From positions 1 through 64,000 of the forward strand of contig JALHMY010000004.1 of the NCBI GenBank assembly GCA_022843805.1: a DNA stretch of 64,000 nucleotides, written 5' to 3'. Of this stretch, positions 34,366-43,702 are shown piece by piece. The DNA is from Fuerstiella sp. (GTDB lineage: Bacteria > Planctomycetota > Planctomycetia > Planctomycetales > Planctomycetaceae). Position 1 is the first letter of the stretch. Each line of letters begins with the position of its first letter. The position numbers were made by a program, and so were the translations under genes. Under the pieces are notes generated by a model. The model did not search any database. It had not been told where the DNA came from and saw nothing but the letters and a program-made list of their open reading frames with translations.

Positions 34366-36417
34366 ATGAATTGTCTCATGAATTCTTCAACTGTTAAACC
34401 TGAAACTGTGAACCCGGATGCTGTGAACCCGGAAACACTCAATCCGGAAACTCTCATCTCCCTTTATCGAGCTATGGCCATAATTCGCCAGTGCGAAGAA
34501 CAGCTGGCTCGATCTCATCAGCGGGGTCTGGTGCACGGGGCCTGCCATACTTATGTTGGGCAGGAGGCGATTGCCGCGGGAGTTTGTGAGCATCTGGGCG
34601 AGCGCGACGTGGTGTTTAGTACTCATCGCGGACATGGACATGCACTGGCGAAGGGCATGCCTCCGCGGGAACTGATGGCCGAATTGTTCGGACGGTCGAC
34701 CGGATGTTCGCGCGGCCGGGGTGGCAGTATGCATCTGTTCTCTCCGGAGATCGGAATGATGGGTACGAGCGGCATTGTCGGACCCTGTATTTTGCAGGCT
34801 GCGGGAGCCGGATACAGCTTCAGGCTCAGAAAATCCGACCAGGTAGCGGTTGCCTTTTTTGGCGACGGAGCCGTCAATAACGGAGCGTTTCATGAGGGAT
34901 TGAATCTTGCCAGCATCTGGAAACTGCCGGTGCTGTTTATCTGTGAGAACAATCAGTTTGCCACAGAAGTCCCGTTTGCATACTCAGCGGGGAACCCGGA
35001 AGTGGCATCCCGCGGCGCGATGTACGGTATGCATGGAATCTGCGTGGACGGCAATGATGTGCTGGCCGTTCACAGGGCTGCGGAGGCTGCGGTAAAGAGA
35101 GCAAAAGCCGGGGAGGGGCCAACTCTGATTGAATGCCGAACCTATCGCACTCGAGCGCATGCAGAAGGCATGGGGGACTTTGGGTATCGAACGCGAGAGG
35201 AAGTGGAGCAGTGGAAACAGAGGTGTCCTCTGGAATCACTTCGACGTCGGGCAATCGCTTTGGGAAAGGTGACCGAAGCCGATTTGAATGCCGTTGATTC
35301 AGAGGTGGCTGCGATCATCGCTGAAGGGCAGCAGTTTGCGGAATCAGGTCCATGGCCGGAAGCGGCATCGGCCACCACTCATGTTTATTCAGCTCCGTGC
35401 GGAACGCAGATTCAGGAGCCGGAAATACCGGCAGTTGGAACACGTGACATCACCTGGATGAAGGCCACATGGGAAGCTCTGGCCTTTGAAATGGAACGCA
35501 ACCCCAACATTTTTGTGCTGGGAGAAGGAATTGGAAAACGGGGCGGGAATTTCAAAACCACAGAGGGTCTTTTTGACCGCTATGGAGCTGAGAGACTGAG
35601 AGACACGCCAATTGCGGAGCGGGGTTTTGTGGGCCTGGCAGGTGGTGCCGCCATGACAGGCGCTCGCCCGGTGGTCGACTTCATGTTCGCTGACTTTGTT
35701 CTGGATTCGGTCGGTGAAATTGTGAATCAGATTGCCAAGATTCAGTATATGTCGAGCGGTCGGATTCCGATGCCCATTTTGCTGCGGGGATGTATTGGGA
35801 TTGGCCACTCAGCTGCCACACATCATTCGGGCAGCTACTACACGATGTATGGCCATTTCCCGGGACTGCGGGTGGTGGTGCCTTCGTCAGCGTACGATGC
35901 CAAAGGATTGCTGACGCATGCACTTCGGTGTCAGGATCCGGTATTGTTTCTGGAGCACCGGGAATTGCTGTCGGTCAAAGGTCCTGTGCCCGAAGGAGAT
36001 TATGAAATCCCGTTTGGCAAAGCCCGAATCGTGGCTGAAGGAACCGATGTAACTGTTGTTGCCATCGCCCATATGGTGAAGTTATCCGTCGAAGCTGCAA
36101 GGTTGCTTGATGCCGAGGGAATCTCCGTGGAAGTGATTGATCCCAGAACGATCTCACCGCTGGATACGGTAACGATCCTAAGTTCCGTCAGTAAAACCGG
36201 GCGGCTGCTGATTGTGGACGAAACGTTTGCACCGTTTGGTGTGGGAGCGGAAATTGCGGCTGTCATTGCCGACGAGGGCTTTGATGAGCTCGATGCTCCC
36301 ATTCGCCGACTGAACGGAGCATTTTCTCCGACTCCTTATAGTCCCGCCCTCGAAGCTGCCGTGGTTCCTGACGTCAGTCAGATTTCTCGAGCAATACGTG
36401 ATTTGTGGAGTGAGTGA
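34366..36417 (+). CDS. 2-oxoacid dehydrogenase E1, alpha and beta subunits fused
   Basis: The protein has 683 residues. The alpha half (about 25-340) has the TPP motif with FFGDGAVNNGAFHEGLN and ICENN, plus the GRGGSMHLFS loop. The beta half (about 360-683) carries IAERGFVGLAGGAAMTGARP and HSAATHHSG. The E1 decarboxylates a 2-oxoacid and passes the acyl group to lipoyl-E2. Alpha-beta fusions of this acetoin/branched-chain type are known in several phyla. The N-terminus has a short repeated linker (PETVNPDAVNPETLNPETL). The E2 gene starts 4 bp after its stop, and no E3 gene is in the window. Confidence 0.92.
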   Translation: MNCLMNSSTVKPETVNPDAVNPETLNPETLISLYRAMAIIRQCEEQLARSHQRGLVHGACHTYVGQEAIAAGVCEHLGERDVVFSTHRGHGHALAKGMPPRELMAELFGRSTGCSRGRGGSMHLFSPEIGMMGTSGIVGPCILQAAGAGYSFRLRKSDQVAVAFFGDGAVNNGAFHEGLNLASIWKLPVLFICENNQFATEVPFAYSAGNPEVASRGAMYGMHGICVDGNDVLAVHRAAEAAVKRAKAGEGPTLIECRTYRTRAHAEGMGDFGYRTREEVEQWKQRCPLESLRRRAIALGKVTEADLNAVDSEVAAIIAEGQQFAESGPWPEAASATTHVYSAPCGTQIQEPEIPAVGTRDITWMKATWEALAFEMERNPNIFVLGEGIGKRGGNFKTTEGLFDRYGAERLRDTPIAERGFVGLAGGAAMTGARPVVDFMFADFVLDSVGEIVNQIAKIQYMSSGRIPMPILLRGCIGIGHSAATHHSGSYYTMYGHFPGLRVVVPSSAYDAKGLLTHALRCQDPVLFLEHRELLSVKGPVPEGDYEIPFGKARIVAEGTDVTVVAIAHMVKLSVEAARLLDAEGISVEVIDPRTISPLDTVTILSSVSKTGRLLIVDETFAPFGVGAEIAAVIADEGFDELDAPIRRLNGAFSPTPYSPALEAAVVPDVSQISRAIRDLWSE

Positions 36418-36421
36418 CGGT

Positions 36422-37804
36422 ATGCCTTTAGAAGTTACGGTGCCCCGACTGGGCTGGTCAATGGACGAAGGCACGTTTGCGGAATGGCTCATCCAGGAGG
36501 GGGAGTATGTACGCAAAGGTTCGATGCTGTTTGTCCTGGAAGGCGATAAGGCCGCTCAGGATATCGAAAGCTTTGATGAAGGATTTCTCAGGCTGCTTCC
36601 GGAGAGTCCCAGGCCTGGCGATAAAGTCAAGGTGGGACAGGTACTGGCCTGCCTTGTAACAGCTGATGAATTGAAGCAGCCGAATTTGACCGCTGGGTCA
36701 GAAGTGAATGAAAATTCTTCCGGGAGACCTGCGGAATCGGCAGTCACGCCAGTGAATGTCGTTTCAGAACGACCAGCCGCGAGTCCCGCTGTTCGGCGAC
36801 TTGCGCGTGAGCTTGCGGTCGATCCGGGTTTAGTGTCAGGCACTGGTCCGAAAGGCCGCATCACGGAACAGGACATTCGCAGTGCTGCCGCAACGTGTGT
36901 GAAGCAGGATGTGTCGGACGTTGGTACTCAGCCCGTTGCCAGTCCGCGAGCACGTCGCCGGGCGGGTGAGCTGAAACTCGACTGGACCAGGCTTCAGGGT
37001 ACCGGACGAAACGGAAGAATTCGGGAGCGAGATGTTCTTTCCGCTCAGGGGCATCCGGTTTTAAAGCCTGCGACTTCGCAAGCCCCTGCGACGGCCGGCG
37101 CGGAAAGTTCCGAAGGTATCCGGCAGCCATTCAGCAGCAATCGCCGCACGATTTCCCGGCGAATGCTGCAGAGCCATCAGACAACTGCCGCAGTAACACT
37201 GACAACAACTGCCGATGCTTTCAATCTGGTCAACCTGCGCAATCAGTTCAGGCAGGCGATGGAGGGTGCAGACGCTGCGGTTCCCACCTTCAACGATTTT
37301 ATCATCAAATTGACGGCCATAGTGCTGCGTTCGCATCCCGAAATGAATGCTCTTCGTGACGAGGATGGAGTCACAATATTTTCCCATGTTCATATGGGAG
37401 TCGCGGTCGATACGCCTCATGGGTTGTTCGTTCCCGTCATTCGCAATGTTGAACGCTTAAGTCTGCGAAAACTGGCTGTCACCCTGGCGCAGCAGGTTGA
37501 GAAAGCTCGGAATGGCCGATTGTCGGCAACCGAGATGCAGGATGGGACATTCACGATCACAAGTCTTGGCAGTTTCGGAATCGATGCCTTTACCCCGATC
37601 ATCAATGGACAGCAATGCGGGATTTTGGGAATCGGGAGAATTATCAGGCAGCCGGTTTGCGTCGATGATCAAATTGTGGCGCGGGAACAAATGACACTGA
37701 GCCTTACATTTGATCATCGAGTTGTCGACGGAGCTCCCGCTGCCAGATTTCTGAAGTCTCTGGTTGTGGCGATTGAGAATCCTGCGCAGGCTCTTATCGA
37801 TTGA
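36422..37804 (+). CDS. 2-oxoacid dehydrogenase E2 (dihydrolipoamide acyltransferase)
   Basis: The protein has 460 residues from ATG 36422. Domain order is one lipoyl domain (residues 3-78, lipoyl Lys43 in EGDKAAQ), two peripheral-subunit-binding domains (about 118-155 and 168-205, each ending in G-rich GRI segments), and a C-terminal catalytic domain with HRVVDG. Two binding domains with a single lipoyl domain are unusual, since one is the norm. It transfers the acyl group to CoA. The acyl group is not fixed by sequence. It closes the catabolic cluster and faces a stem-loop at 37852-37882. Confidence 0.9.
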   Translation: MPLEVTVPRLGWSMDEGTFAEWLIQEGEYVRKGSMLFVLEGDKAAQDIESFDEGFLRLLPESPRPGDKVKVGQVLACLVTADELKQPNLTAGSEVNENSSGRPAESAVTPVNVVSERPAASPAVRRLARELAVDPGLVSGTGPKGRITEQDIRSAAATCVKQDVSDVGTQPVASPRARRRAGELKLDWTRLQGTGRNGRIRERDVLSAQGHPVLKPATSQAPATAGAESSEGIRQPFSSNRRTISRRMLQSHQTTAAVTLTTTADAFNLVNLRNQFRQAMEGADAAVPTFNDFIIKLTAIVLRSHPEMNALRDEDGVTIFSHVHMGVAVDTPHGLFVPVIRNVERLSLRKLAVTLAQQVEKARNGRLSATEMQDGTFTITSLGSFGIDAFTPIINGQQCGILGIGRIIRQPVCVDDQIVAREQMTLSLTFDHRVVDGAPAARFLKSLVVAIENPAQALID

Positions 37805-37851
37805 TGTTTGTGATCAGATCGTGTTGCAGAGACAGGGCCGCAAAACAAGAT

Positions 37852-37882
37852 AACCACGGTGCTTCTGCGAAGTACCGTGGTT
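37852..37882. terminator. Stem-loop terminator between converging genes
   Basis: AACCACGGTGCTT (37852-37864) pairs with AAGTACCGTGGTT (37870-37882) with one mismatch and a 5-nt loop. T-rich sequence follows on both strands, weakly. It separates the E2 gene from the converging TadG-like gene. Confidence 0.65.
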
Positions 37883-37913
37883 TCCAGTTTTGAAGGATTC
37901 AAATTCCGCCGAC

Positions 37914-39125
37914 TTATCGAATCAGGAAGGGCTTGCTGACGATTGAGTCGTATTGAATTGGACCATCACCCCGAATAATGGTTTCACCGTCGGTGTATTG
38001 AGCCGGCTGAATTGTTACATGTCGTCTTCCCGGGCCTCCACTCAATTCCACTGCCACGATCCTGATACCAACAAATTTGACAATTCGGTAAACGGCGTTG
38101 TTTCCGGGTCCGCTTACCGACGCAAAAATCGGCATACTGCGAGGATGACCGATGATCTGTTTCAGAGACGCTTCAATTCCGGCGCTAATTCCTGTATCGC
38201 CGTTTAGAAACAGATTTCCATCGTTGTTCAGGCGAATTTCACTGTTTGGGAAGAAACTCAGATCATAGGCGTTGAGTCCCTGCGTGATTTGTCTCTTCAG
38301 GTCGTTGGTACTGTTGTTTGGCGAACCAAGGTCGACAGTGCCGCGATTTCCGGATGGCATATTTGCATTCTGATCCGGGTAGATGTTCATTTCCAGAATT
38401 CCGTCGGATCCCCGGCTGACGGAAACACCGCCTTCTGTGTGCGCATACAGATCCTTGAAGACGCTGCTGTCATCATTGGCGTTGGCTGTTACCAGTTGAT
38501 CCCATGTGGGAAGATCCACTGCAATCGGCAGAATTCCGAGGAAGGATGACTGATTTGATGAACGGCGAAAACCGACGGCAGGGGCCACACCGGCAACCGC
38601 TTTTCCTTCGATGTTATGAGTGCTGACGCCGAAGAGTTTGGTGAATGTCATTGGAAGTGCACTGTTGGTGGCCGCAGTTCTGCGAACGGTGACTTCCGCA
38701 ATATTGAATGGTGACACCCCCCATGTTTCCTGCCAGGAGTTCGATCCACTGTTCCAGACTCGTCGTCCAAGTCGAACATCGCGATCCGCAATTGCGGCTG
38801 TTGATTCGAGATTGCCTGTCCGGAAACGTGCCACCATATCAACAGCCTGTGTTCTGGCATTCGTTGCGGCCGTGCCAGCCGTAACTGTGCTGCCAGGTCC
38901 GAATGATCGGCTGAGTTCCAGTGCCGCGGCATGTGCCGCCGAGTCGGCCGCATTTTGAATCTGTCCCTTCGTCACCGTGATCATTCCAAAGTCTACGGTG
39001 AATGCCGCAAACGTCAGAATGATCGTCAGCACGAACGCTGACAACACAAGAATTGCACCTTTCCGAGTCTTTGGCAGACGCTGGCAGACGCCGCTCAGTG
39101 ACTTTTGAACTCGAAATGTTTTCAT
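37914..39125 (-). CDS. TadG-like pilus/secretion protein
   Basis: About 403 residues from the start at 39125. An arginine/lysine-rich N-terminus is followed by a membrane helix (ILVLSAFVLTIILTFAAFTV) and the TadG/TadE-family run DFGMITVTKGQIQNAADSAA. The remainder is a large extracytoplasmic region without a recognised domain. Such proteins are membrane-anchored parts of Tad (Flp) pilus systems, or stand-alone surface proteins in planctomycetes. The TadE-like gene lies 140 bp upstream on the same strand. No tad ATPase or flp gene is in the window. Confidence 0.82.
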   Translation of the reverse strand: MKTFRVQKSLSGVCQRLPKTRKGAILVLSAFVLTIILTFAAFTVDFGMITVTKGQIQNAADSAAHAAALELSRSFGPGSTVTAGTAATNARTQAVDMVARFRTGNLESTAAIADRDVRLGRRVWNSGSNSWQETWGVSPFNIAEVTVRRTAATNSALPMTFTKLFGVSTHNIEGKAVAGVAPAVGFRRSSNQSSFLGILPIAVDLPTWDQLVTANANDDSSVFKDLYAHTEGGVSVSRGSDGILEMNIYPDQNANMPSGNRGTVDLGSPNNSTNDLKRQITQGLNAYDLSFFPNSEIRLNNDGNLFLNGDTGISAGIEASLKQIIGHPRSMPIFASVSGPGNNAVYRIVKFVGIRIVAVELSGGPGRRHVTIQPAQYTDGETIIRGDGPIQYDSIVSKPFLIR

Positions 39126-39265
39126 ACAAGGCTCCATCGGGTTCACGGGTGAATGATATAGAATTCGAAGATCAGTCCCTGACCTGCTGACAACTTTACA
39201 ACTCAATAACAGGGTTCTGTCTGACACTCTGATCCAGTGGTTCATCTGGAACAGACCCAACAGGT

Positions 39266-39718
39266 TTATTCATGTCGCATGACACACTTTCCCCTCAGCG
39301 TCTTTCCGGCTAACCAGCGGCTTACCGAATAGCTCACTGCAGAATGCGGAACAGTGATATTGATGGTGATCGTATCTCTGGGCTTGACGTTCGCCATCGT
39401 TGTCGCTGTATTTGTACTGCCGACAGTAACGCTGATCTGTACGGTTACCGCCTGGGTTGGAACATTCACAGTGTTGGCCACCTGCTGGACGACAGCCGTT
39501 CGGACGCTCGTTTCTGTTGCACCATCCAGGATGGCTGCTCGACAGCCTTCCCGCGCGGCTGCGTTGAGCAGTTGCGACACAGACATTGCCCGACCAAATT
39601 CGATAATTCCCAGCAGCGTCAGCATGAAAATTGGCAGGCAGGCAGCCATTTCAACCAGTGCAGCACCGCGACGATTCCTGTTTTTACCGAAATCTTTAGT
39701 TCGACGCGTCTGTCTCAT
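39266..39718 (-). CDS. TadE-like pseudopilin family protein
   Basis: The protein has 150 residues. The start at 39718 is favoured by a GGAG 9 nt upstream. The longer frame to 39748 lacks one. A basic segment (KNRNRRGA) is followed by the hallmark RGAALVEMAACLPIFMLTLL, where Glu5-like chemistry after the helix start is typical of TadE, and by EFGRAMSVSQLLNAAAREG. The mature part beyond is a compact beta-rich domain. It belongs with the TadG-like protein downstream. Upstream, 39719-40250 holds no gene I can support. Confidence 0.85.
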   Translation of the reverse strand: MRQTRRTKDFGKNRNRRGAALVEMAACLPIFMLTLLGIIEFGRAMSVSQLLNAAAREGCRAAILDGATETSVRTAVVQQVANTVNVPTQAVTVQISVTVGSTNTATTMANVKPRDTITINITVPHSAVSYSVSRWLAGKTLRGKCVMRHE

Positions 39719-40250
39719 GGATTGGATCTCCAGGGATTTCCCTGCCATAGGGGGTTAGAATTCGCAATCGTTACAGAGTCCAGCCGGAACAATCTGCTGC
39801 AATCTGCAACTCCTGCAACTGTTGATTGCCGATCCAGATCCGCTTGTGAAAGTTGTCGCCGTCGTGACATTTATTTCGACCGGGACGAATGAACAATTGG
39901 TAAGGCCGTGAGGTTGTTGTCGGAACGCATCCGTTGCGTAACGGGTACATGCTGAATGATGCGATTGCTCAACAGACCACGATTTGTGTGTTGCTCCTGA
40001 GCAACATGGCTGCGTAGAACTCCCAGCCGCGTTTTCCCGCCCGGAACAGAACCTCTAAATCTCGAACACATACACTGACCTGCTGAATCAGAAGAACTCA
40101 TGAATCAGAGAAATTTCGAAGCCGTCCCCGGAGATGATCTAAGCTTCACGGAAGGCTCTATCCAGCGTGTATTCTTCCGCACCGTGGTTCGCATCGGTCG
40201 GGTTCAGGACCTGAGATCGAAGACAGCACTTAATACAAGGCAAACATGCA

Positions 40251-40823
40251 ATGGACCAGGTTCAGAAACCAGTTAAGCGGCTTTGTCACTACGTGGATCC
40301 TGAAGTTCAGCGACCAATGCTGCTGCAGTGTGCGAAACACTCCTTTCTGTTTCTTCTGACGGCATTCGTCCTGACGTTTATGATTCAGGTCAACTCCGGT
40401 CCGGGAGACGTTGATCTGCTCTGGCATCTGCAGGATTTCTGGAATCAGTACGGACTGATTTGCGTCATTCTGTTTTGCCTTCTGCCTCTTTATCTTTTGG
40501 ATATGGTCCGAACCACCAATCGTTTTGCCGGACCAGTGTCACGGTTGCGGCGGGCATTAAGGTCCGTGAGCAGCGGTGAAGAAGTCCGGCCACTGACTTT
40601 CCGTCGGAGCGACTTTTGGCAGGAAATGAGCAACGAGTTCAATGCGGCCATGGCAACCGTAAACCGAGATCGTCAGAATATGACGACTGGCGTTCGCCAA
40701 AATCATGGGGCAGGATATGACCAGACGGAAACACGTGGGGCGGCGGGGATAAGACCGACTGAAACCTCAGTTACGCAGACTCAGACCGTATCAGCGGAAC
40801 GGAATGCTGTTTGTGTCATGTAA
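40251..40823 (+). CDS. Membrane protein with HAMP-like segment
   Basis: The protein has 190 residues. Two hydrophobic helices (about residues 30-47 and 68-86) flank a short outer loop. They are followed by a HAMP-like linker (NRFAGPVSRLRRALRSVSSG, then PLTFRRSDFWQEMSNEFNAA) and a Gln/Thr-rich tail without a kinase or methyl-accepting domain. HAMP modules pass signals between membrane and cytoplasm, so this may be a stand-alone signalling or scaffolding protein. Its stop converges on the dus gene. Confidence 0.65.
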   Translation: MDQVQKPVKRLCHYVDPEVQRPMLLQCAKHSFLFLLTAFVLTFMIQVNSGPGDVDLLWHLQDFWNQYGLICVILFCLLPLYLLDMVRTTNRFAGPVSRLRRALRSVSSGEEVRPLTFRRSDFWQEMSNEFNAAMATVNRDRQNMTTGVRQNHGAGYDQTETRGAAGIRPTETSVTQTQTVSAERNAVCVM

Positions 40824-40861
40824 ACAGACGGCCGCTGCTCCATTTGTGAGTTTGCCGAAGA

Positions 40862-41968
40862 CTACCAGTGTGATACAGGTCCGTTGGGCACTTTAACAAG
40901 GGCCGTGGCAACGGTGCAGAGCCGTTCTCCGTGTCGACGACGGATCTGTTCGACGATTTCATCGAACTCGGCATAAGACTCGAAGCGTCGCAGCCGGTCT
41001 TCCAGATCTTCCGGGATGCCGAGTCGTGAGCCATACCAGGCGGCGAATTTGCGAAACAGATGGCAGCTGAAGAGACCATGCTGTTCGGTCATCAGCCTGA
41101 AATGCGAAACAAGAAAATCGATCTGTTCGTCGGCTGAAGGATTTGCCTCCAGGTGGTCACCGGAGGCATGCGCTGCCAGACGACGAAAGATCCAGGGATC
41201 AAGCATCGCTCCCCGTCCAATCGCAATGGCCGCACATCCGGTTTCCTGAAACATTGAGATTGCGTCGTCGACGGTCCGAATATCTCCGTTGGCAACAACC
41301 GGGATTCGCGAAACGGCGCTCACTGTGTCACGAATTCCCTTGCGGTCCACACTTCCATGAAACCCCTGGGCTCGGGTGCGACCATGAATAGTGATTCCGG
41401 CGACACCGACCTTCTCCAGCTCCGCAGCAAGTTCCGGAGCCGTACATTGAGTCGCATCCCAGCCGAGCCGCATCTTTACGGTCACAGGAACCCTGACGGC
41501 CTCCACAACACGAGCGGCAGTTGTCGCGGCTGCATCGACATTGCACATGAGTCTGGCTCCGCCCCCCGTGCCATTGATCTTGGCCATGGGGCATCCCATA
41601 TTGATATCAATGCCTTCGTAATCATGGTCCTGAAGCCATTTTGCAGCGGCAGCAAGATGTGAGGTGACGCCACTGAATATCTGAACGGATAGCGGACGAT
41701 CATCTGGCCGAGTCTCCACAAGCTCCAGGGACTTTTTGCTGCCTCCGACCAGCATTGTCGCCTGCACCAGATCGGTCGTTGCCAGGCCGAGGCCACCCAG
41801 CTGACGAAGTACCATTCGAAACGCCAGATGCGTATAGCCGGCAAGTGGAGCCAGAAAGAACCGAGTTGGCAAAACTCTGCTGCCAACACACACAGATCCG
41901 CTCATTCGGCTCAGCAACTCAGGGCCTGACGGAGCTCCGTGAGGCGTAACTTTGACGTTTCCTGTCAT
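40862..41968 (-). CDS. tRNA-dihydrouridine synthase (DusB-like)
   Basis: About 368 residues from the start at 41968. A GTG at 42016 would overlap the upstream Maf gene and is less likely. The FMN-binding TIM barrel has LAPLAGYTHLAFR, DINMGCPMAKI with the catalytic Cys, TVKMRLGWD and IHGRTRAQG, and the phosphate-binding VANGDI and AIGRGA segments follow. It reduces uridine to dihydrouridine in tRNA with NADPH. It is the third gene of a TPR-Maf-Dus unit on the minus strand, 28 bp after Maf. Confidence 0.92.
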   Translation of the reverse strand: MTGNVKVTPHGAPSGPELLSRMSGSVCVGSRVLPTRFFLAPLAGYTHLAFRMVLRQLGGLGLATTDLVQATMLVGGSKKSLELVETRPDDRPLSVQIFSGVTSHLAAAAKWLQDHDYEGIDINMGCPMAKINGTGGGARLMCNVDAAATTAARVVEAVRVPVTVKMRLGWDATQCTAPELAAELEKVGVAGITIHGRTRAQGFHGSVDRKGIRDTVSAVSRIPVVANGDIRTVDDAISMFQETGCAAIAIGRGAMLDPWIFRRLAAHASGDHLEANPSADEQIDFLVSHFRLMTEQHGLFSCHLFRKFAAWYGSRLGIPEDLEDRLRRFESYAEFDEIVEQIRRRHGERLCTVATALVKVPNGPVSHW

Positions 41969-41996
41969 CCGGCGTTCAGGACCCTGTAAGACATTC

Positions 41997-42755
41997 TTAT
42001 AAACCAGCGCGAGCACTGAGCAGGCCCGCCTGCTTCAGTGTTTCCCGAACCTCAAAAAGCGGCAGGCCAATGACGTTTGTCAGACTGCCCTGTAATCCAC
42101 ACACCAGTGCAGCACCGTATCCCTGAATCCCATAGCCGCCAGCTTTGCCGAGTGACTCGCCGGTCCGCAAATACCACTGAATCATTTCTTCGGTAAGGGG
42201 AACGAACGAAACTTCTGATCGAACAATATGGGTGAAGACAAGACTTCCCCGGCACACACAGAAACAGGTCCATACGGAATGAGTTGTGCCGGACAGAAAT
42301 CTTCTGAACCAGTCGCCAACCACTTCCTGCCAGTTACTCGGATCGGGCTGCCCCAGCACAATTCGCTGTCCCGTCTTCTGGTTCGCAATTACGATCGTGT
42401 CGGCCACGACAATCCATGGTGGCCTCTGGGGCTGCAATGGTGCTGCCTCTTCATTGTACAGCGAGTTGTCGGGAATTGAAGTGCCGGAGATCGAGGACGA
42501 ATGCGGTTGTGTCAGCTGATCGGACACATCCTGAAGCTTCATGCTCACAATTTTTAACAAGCGCTGTTCGATCTCGTAATCTGTGCTTAGACCGCAGAAA
42601 CTAAGTTCGTCAGAACACCTGGGCGGAACGATTCGCAATCTCCCGTTTCCCAAAATAGACGACAGCAGCTCCTGCCTTCTGGGAGACCGTGATCCGAGGA
42701 CAATGGGCTCAGCCCCGATTCCTTCGGGGATAGCAGGTTCCGGGTTATCAGACAT
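41997..42755 (-). CDS. Maf-like nucleotide pyrophosphatase with an insertion
   Basis: The protein has 252 residues, about 50 more than common Maf proteins. Signature segments are LGSRSPRRQELL near the N-terminus, IVVADTIV in the middle, and GKAGGYGIQGYGA with the phosphate-binding region near the C-terminus. The extra length is a Ser- and Pro-rich stretch between the first and second motifs (about residues 75-110). Maf proteins hydrolyse dTTP, UTP or modified NTPs. It is cotranscribed with the TPR gene 11 bp upstream and the dus gene downstream. Confidence 0.87.
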   Translation of the reverse strand: MSDNPEPAIPEGIGAEPIVLGSRSPRRQELLSSILGNGRLRIVPPRCSDELSFCGLSTDYEIEQRLLKIVSMKLQDVSDQLTQPHSSSISGTSIPDNSLYNEEAAPLQPQRPPWIVVADTIVIANQKTGQRIVLGQPDPSNWQEVVGDWFRRFLSGTTHSVWTCFCVCRGSLVFTHIVRSEVSFVPLTEEMIQWYLRTGESLGKAGGYGIQGYGAALVCGLQGSLTNVIGLPLFEVRETLKQAGLLSARAGL

Positions 42756-42766
42756 GACGGGCGCCT

Positions 42767-43702
42767 TTAACTCGCCGAGCTCAGATGGCTTTTGAGCTCG
42801 GCAAATCCATCGGCGACGACAGTTCGAAGTTCCTTCAGCTGCCGAATCGTTTTCACGAATCGTCGGTGAGTATCCGGGTTCGCAAAGCGATTCTCACTTT
42901 GGATGAGGGCGATCTGCAGCTGATGCAGGACGTCGTGAACGTCATCTTCCAGCAGAGGAGCCAGTCCCTTTGCCTGCTGCCTGATTCTTTTTGTCAGTGC
43001 CTGAACCATTTCGCGTTCTTCGTCGCGCTGCACTTCATTCAGGATTCGACGGTCTTTGGAACGAAGGTTTCGGGAAAGGTCATCCTCATCCACAAGTCGT
43101 CCAAACGGAGAAGCCGATTTTCGAGCGTTCTTCTGAGTGCCCTGAGCCTGTTCGAGCAGAGCTTTCGCTTTTTTCGAGTTTGGATTGATCTTCAGAACAG
43201 CCATATAGCACTGCTGAGCGAGTCCCGCATTATTCATTTCCGCATAGAGCAGCCCAAGATTCAGGTGAGCGTCGATCATGTCGGGTTTAATACGGATGGC
43301 TTCCTTGTACGCGGAAATCGCCATTGTGGTCAGCTTCAGAGCTTTCTGGGCGATCGCCAGATTGTAATAAGCCTCTGCATTCTGTCGATCACGCTGCAAT
43401 CCCTTCCGCAAAGCGTCCGCCGCTTTCTTGTGTTCACCTATGTGATTCAGAATGGCGCCCAGATTGATCCAGCCCGAAGCACGATATGGCTCAGCAACCG
43501 TGAGTTGTTCAAAGATCTCACGCGCCTGGTCAGGCTGTTTGTTAAAAAAGTAAACTGTACCCAGTAACTCCATGATTTCCGGGTCTGTCGGAGCAGCCTC
43601 CAGCATTTTTTGCAGCAAGTCGATTGCCGCCGGGTAATCACCTTTTCGAATCAGCGATCTGGCAACCTTCTCCTGAGACTGATTCGTTCCGCCTGCAGAC
43701 AT
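42767..43702 (-). CDS. TPR-repeat protein
   Basis: About 311 residues from the start at 43702, which has a CAGGAG site 6-9 nt upstream. Roughly five tetratricopeptide repeats span residues 10-180 (for example AWINLG-like and AYYNLAIAQKAL turns). The C-terminal 120 residues are helical and charged with no known domain. It mediates protein-protein contacts. It leads the TPR-Maf-Dus unit. The 435 bp upstream (43703-44137) lie between divergent genes and hold nothing I recognise. Confidence 0.85.
   Translation of the reverse strand: MSAGGTNQSQEKVARSLIRKGDYPAAIDLLQKMLEAAPTDPEIMELLGTVYFFNKQPDQAREIFEQLTVAEPYRASGWINLGAILNHIGEHKKAADALRKGLQRDRQNAEAYYNLAIAQKALKLTTMAISAYKEAIRIKPDMIDAHLNLGLLYAEMNNAGLAQQCYMAVLKINPNSKKAKALLEQAQGTQKNARKSASPFGRLVDEDDLSRNLRSKDRRILNEVQRDEEREMVQALTKRIRQQAKGLAPLLEDDVHDVLHQLQIALIQSENRFANPDTHRRFVKTIRQLKELRTVVADGFAELKSHLSSAS

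Noticed and set aside
40100-40276. Small open frame of 58 codons upstream of the HAMP-like gene
   Set aside because: There is no ribosome-binding site, it overlaps the next gene, and it has no recognised domain.
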